Part shown: positions 4,857-5,069 of the stretch, in pieces
Numbering within the stretch: position 1 is the first letter of the stretch
Layout: each line of letters begins with the position of its first letter
Assembly (NCBI GenBank): GCA_019347775.1
Contig: JAHWKP010000128.1
Coordinates: 1-5,069 of the forward strand
Direction: 5' to 3'
Source: Actinomycetota bacterium
Lineage (GTDB): Bacteria > Actinomycetota > Acidimicrobiia > Acidimicrobiales > JAHWKP01
Length of the DNA: 5,069 nt
Translations under genes and position numbers: made by a program
Notes under the pieces: generated by a model
Databases searched by the model: none
The model's input: the letters and a program-made list of their open reading frames with translations, nothing else
What the model was told of the DNA's origin: nothing

Positions 4857-5030
4857 GTGACTCAGTGGAGCGAAGAGGTCGAGTGCCCCGGGTGCGGAGA
4901 GAAGGTCGCGATCCAGCCTGGACCATCAACGATCGGAGATGAACCCTCCGGCCGCTACTCGATCCACTCGGGCGGCGTGGTCGTACATCAGTGCGCCGAA
5001 GGGACCTACTCGCCGCCTGAGTCAGACTGA
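4857..5030 (+). CDS. Small putative zinc-binding protein, unknown function
   Basis: This 57-aa product starts MTQWSEEVECPGCGEKV. CPGC (residues 10-13) followed by G is half of a zinc-ribbon knuckle. H37 or H44 and C46 (in VVVHQCAEG) could provide the other ligands, giving a CxxC plus HxC site rather than four cysteines. The rest is short, polar and acidic at the end (SPPESD). An in-frame TAG at 4845-4847 lies four codons upstream, so GTG 4857 is the first possible start and no useful later one exists. There is no ribosome binding site, but a TAGGCT element sits where a leaderless transcript would require it. The ORF is too short to stand out by length; the evidence is the metal-ligand pattern, the bounded start and a clean stop just before an SOS-type operator. 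I do not recognise a named family. Proteins of this kind may bind nucleic acid or partner proteins, but that is not shown here. Confidence 0.62.
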   Translation: MTQWSEEVECPGCGEKVAIQPGPSTIGDEPSGRYSIHSGGVVVHQCAEGTYSPPESD

Positions 5031-5041
5031 GCCACTACCGG

Positions 5042-5064
5042 AGCGAACGCACGTTCGCTAGCGT
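5042..5064 (+). promoter_or_regulatory. LexA (SOS) operator overlapping a -10-like element
   Basis: AGCGAACGCACGTTCGCT (5042-5059) is an 8+2+8 palindrome. Its core, CGAACGCACGTTCG (5044-5057), fits the Gram-positive LexA box CGAACRNRYGTTYG at every defined position and fits the actinobacterial pattern CGAAC-N4-GTTCG. TAGCGT (5059-5064) follows at once and matches the TANNNT -10 pattern, so bound LexA would block the polymerase. It lies 11 bases after the stop of the 57-aa gene and points right, so it should control a gene beginning beyond the window. DNA damage, through RecA-driven LexA self-cleavage, would switch that gene on. Confidence 0.72.
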
Positions 5065-5069
5065 GGCCA

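Overview
The window is GC-rich DNA. Its genes have strong third-codon-position GC bias, GTG starts, an ECF sigma factor paired with a membrane-anchored Kelch-type protein, and sequences resembling leaderless TANNNT promoters. Together these point to an actinobacterium; no marker gene allows a finer placement.

Layout. (1) 1-492: the C-terminal part of a TetR-family repressor, running in from outside the window. Its reading frame is interrupted by two compensating single-base shifts, and it has an unusually long helical tail. (2) 493-844: no convincing gene; one 16-bp perfect palindrome. (3) 845-2618: the clear functional core, a two-gene operon with an 8-nt overlap. It encodes an ECF sigma factor and a single-pass membrane protein whose outer part reads as a seven-bladed Kelch-type beta-propeller. 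(4) 2619-3115: non-coding, with two strong hairpins that probably end the operon. (5) 3116-4289, minus strand: two small membrane proteins of unknown family, separated by about 590 bases in which only decayed coding can be suspected. The 128-aa one has clearly lower third-position GC than the operon. (6) 4290-4856: rubble, consisting of a short remnant of a DNA methyltransferase on the minus strand, a tandem motif resembling an insertion-sequence end exactly where the methyltransferase reading breaks off, and a hairpin flanked by 9-bp direct repeats. (7) 4857-5030: a small putative zinc-binding protein that may be translated from a leaderless mRNA. (8) 5042-5064: a near-ideal LexA (SOS) operator over a -10-like element, which should control a gene starting beyond the right edge.

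The sigma factor and Kelch protein probably form a regulatory pair, with the membrane protein sensing outside the cell and controlling the sigma factor inside; this is inference from gene order. The remaining genes show no functional link to them. Taken together, the truncated methyltransferase, interrupted repressor, low-GC3 membrane genes and repeats suggest an accessory region that has gained and lost DNA.
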